A DNA stretch of 13,960 nucleotides, taken from Acidobacteriota bacterium (lineage in GTDB: Bacteria > Acidobacteriota > Aminicenantia > Aminicenantales > Aminicenantaceae). Shown piece after piece: positions 13,141 to 13,960 of the stretch. Positions within the stretch are counted from its first letter, which is position 1. Each line of letters starts with the position of its first letter. The DNA lies in the NCBI GenBank assembly GCA_030609975.1, contig JAUWSR010000061.1, positions 1 to 13,960 on the forward strand, in the 5' to 3' direction. Under the pieces are notes generated by a model. The model made no database searches and was not told the DNA's origin. It saw only the letters and a program-made list of their open reading frames with translations. The position numbers were made by a program, and so were the translations under genes.

Positions 13141-13461
13141 ATGAAACTTGGCATGATTGTTACTCAGACCGATCCAGAAACGGTCTTTAATGCACTGCGG
13201 CTGGCTCTTTACAGTTTAGAGCAAGGCGATGAAGTGCGCATATTTCTATCAGGTAGGGGAGTGGAGATAGACAGTATTGTAGACGCAAAATTCGATGTAA
13301 AAAGCCAGGCTCAGAAAGTTCTTGACGCTGGTGGTCAGTTCTTTGCCTGTGGTGCTTGTCTGGAACTGCGGAACTCCGAAGGATCGGAAATCTGTCCATT
13401 GTCAACCCTCAAGGATCATTATGAGATCGTGAAGAACTCGGATAGACTTGTGAGTGTTTAG
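13141..13461 (+). CDS. DsrE-family sulfur-relay-like protein
   Basis: A 106-residue cytosolic protein of the DsrE/DsrF/TusD fold. Supporting segments are MKLGMIVTQTDPETVFNALR at the start, ALYSLEQGDEVRIFLSGRGVE (residues 22-42, cited as LEQGDEVRIFLSGRGVE), and QKVLDAGGQFFACGACLELR followed by GSEICPLSTLKD. Members carry persulfide sulfur on a conserved cysteine. Here C70 and C73 form a CxxC (FACGACLE) and C85 is in EICPLS, so C70, C73 or C85 is the likely sulfur carrier. AAGGAG (13127-13132) lies 8 nt before the ATG. The gene sits 56 bp ahead of mnmA, the enzyme that takes up relay sulfur from the TusBCD-TusE chain in E. coli. No TusB, TusC or TusE partner is visible, so the link to tRNA thiolation is only suggestive. 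Confidence 0.82.
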   Translation: MKLGMIVTQTDPETVFNALRLALYSLEQGDEVRIFLSGRGVEIDSIVDAKFDVKSQAQKVLDAGGQFFACGACLELRNSEGSEICPLSTLKDHYEIVKNSDRLVSV

Positions 13462-13468
13462 ATTCCCC

Positions 13469-13504
13469 GGTATCAGATTACATCCTGCGGATTTTTTGAT
13501 ATCC
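13469..13504 (+). terminator. Possible hairpin between the DsrE gene and mnmA
   Basis: ATCC-TGC-GGAT followed by TTTTT (13482-13496) is a small stem with a T-run. An outer pairing of GGTATCA (13469-13475) with TGATATCC (13497-13504), with one bulged base, could extend it. The inner stem is only 4 bp, so this is a weak terminator at best, or a leader structure just before the mnmA ribosome binding site (AGGGA, 13508-13512). Confidence 0.25.
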
Positions 13505-13517
13505 TTTAGGGACGGCT

Positions 13518-13960
13518 ATGAAGAAAAAGCGTGTGTTAGTGGCAATGAGCGGTGGTGTGGATTCCTCGCTGGCTGCTGCCCTGCTTCTGGAACAGGGCTA
13601 CGAAGTGATCGGGATCACGATGGATCTGTTTTCTCTTCCGCCGGAAGCCTGCCTCGATCCGCTGCTGAAAAGCTGCTGTGGCATCGAAGCTGCCAACCAT
13701 GCCGTAAAGGTGGCTCAAACCCTGGGCATTGATCATTTTGTGCTCGATTTTAAGCAGGAGTTTCAAGAAAAGGTCATTGCTGACTTCTGTTATGAGTATT
13801 CCCAAGGGAGGACGCCCAATCCCTGCATCCGCTGCAACACCGTCATCAAGTTCGATCTCCTGCTCGCCCGGGCTCGGAACCTCGGCTGCGAAAAACTGGC
13901 CACCGGTCACTACGCCCGCATCGAGAAAACAGACGACGGCCCAACACTCCTCCGGGGGAC
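13518..13960 (+). CDS. mnmA: tRNA-specific 2-thiouridylase MnmA, 5' part
   Basis: The first 147 codons of a gene that runs off the window, with no stop reached. MnmA activates U34 of Lys, Glu and Gln tRNAs with ATP and inserts sulfur to give 2-thiouridine. The PP-loop ATP-binding motif SGGVDSS is at residues 11-17. SCCGIEAANHAVKVAQTLGI (52-71) matches the CC...A..VA..LGI segment of the family. GRTPNPCIRCNTVIKF (97-112) contains the catalytic nucleophile C103. LATGHYARI (128-135) is the next conserved block. The second catalytic cysteine (near residue 200) lies beyond the window. ATG 13518 is preceded by AGGGA at 5 nt and begins MKKKRVLVAMSGG, as usual for the family, which has about 350-370 residues. 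Confidence 0.95.
   Translation, partial: MKKKRVLVAMSGGVDSSLAAALLLEQGYEVIGITMDLFSLPPEACLDPLLKSCCGIEAANHAVKVAQTLGIDHFVLDFKQEFQEKVIADFCYEYSQGRTPNPCIRCNTVIKFDLLLARARNLGCEKLATGHYARIEKTDDGPTLLRG

Noticed and set aside
1..13960. CRISPR array, tRNA, rRNA or phage genes
   Set aside because: No regularly spaced repeats, no cloverleaf-like sequence and no integrase, terminase or capsid-like proteins were found.

Overview
The window reads as chromosomal DNA of a Gram-negative bacterium. An outer-membrane factor, a periplasmic adaptor and an inner-membrane RND pump together imply a double membrane. Base composition is moderate, most genes have strong AGGAG-type ribosome binding sites, and GTG is used as a start at least twice. 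The mix of CsoR-type regulation, a YHS-fused CopA, DsrE-family and AhpD-like proteins would fit Desulfobacterota or an uncultured phylum of the FCB type, but nothing here fixes the taxon.

Positions 1-550 hold decayed coding sequence. The recognisable part (about 277-550) is a frameshifted, truncated piece of a multicopper oxidase. Further upstream, protein-like stretches jump between reading frames.

Positions 611-10747 form a same-strand copper (or silver) resistance island. A promoter with a CsoR-type operator inside its spacer drives csoR, a DUF302 gene, copA (YHS-HMA-HMA-P1B ATPase) and a membrane-anchored cupredoxin-like protein, with 10-23 bp between genes. After a 112-bp gap come cusC, cusB and cusA, a tripartite efflux pump. 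CusA keeps the three methionines known to carry Cu(I)/Ag(I) in the E. coli pump. At 10877-11554, behind its own promoter, lies an unusual exported protein with three YHS-type cysteine modules and a 12-histidine linker. The inferred logic is that cytosolic Cu(I) releases CsoR, CopA moves copper to the periplasm, and periplasmic carriers (cupredoxin-like protein, the CusB metal-binding modules, perhaps the triple-YHS protein) pass it to CusCBA for export. No cusF, copZ or cusRS is present in the window, while YHS and heavy-metal-binding (CxxxHP...CPxCGM) modules are multiplied.

Positions 11558-13960 have a sulfur theme. A cystathionine beta-synthase-like PLP enzyme lies on the minus strand, its stop codon only 3 bp from that of the triple-YHS gene. 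Divergent from it are an AhpD/CMD-like CxxC protein, a DsrE-family protein with CxxC, and the 5' part of mnmA (tRNA 2-thiouridylase), cut by the window end. The links among these genes are inferred from context only.

I see no tRNA, rRNA, CRISPR array, insertion sequence, integrase or origin.
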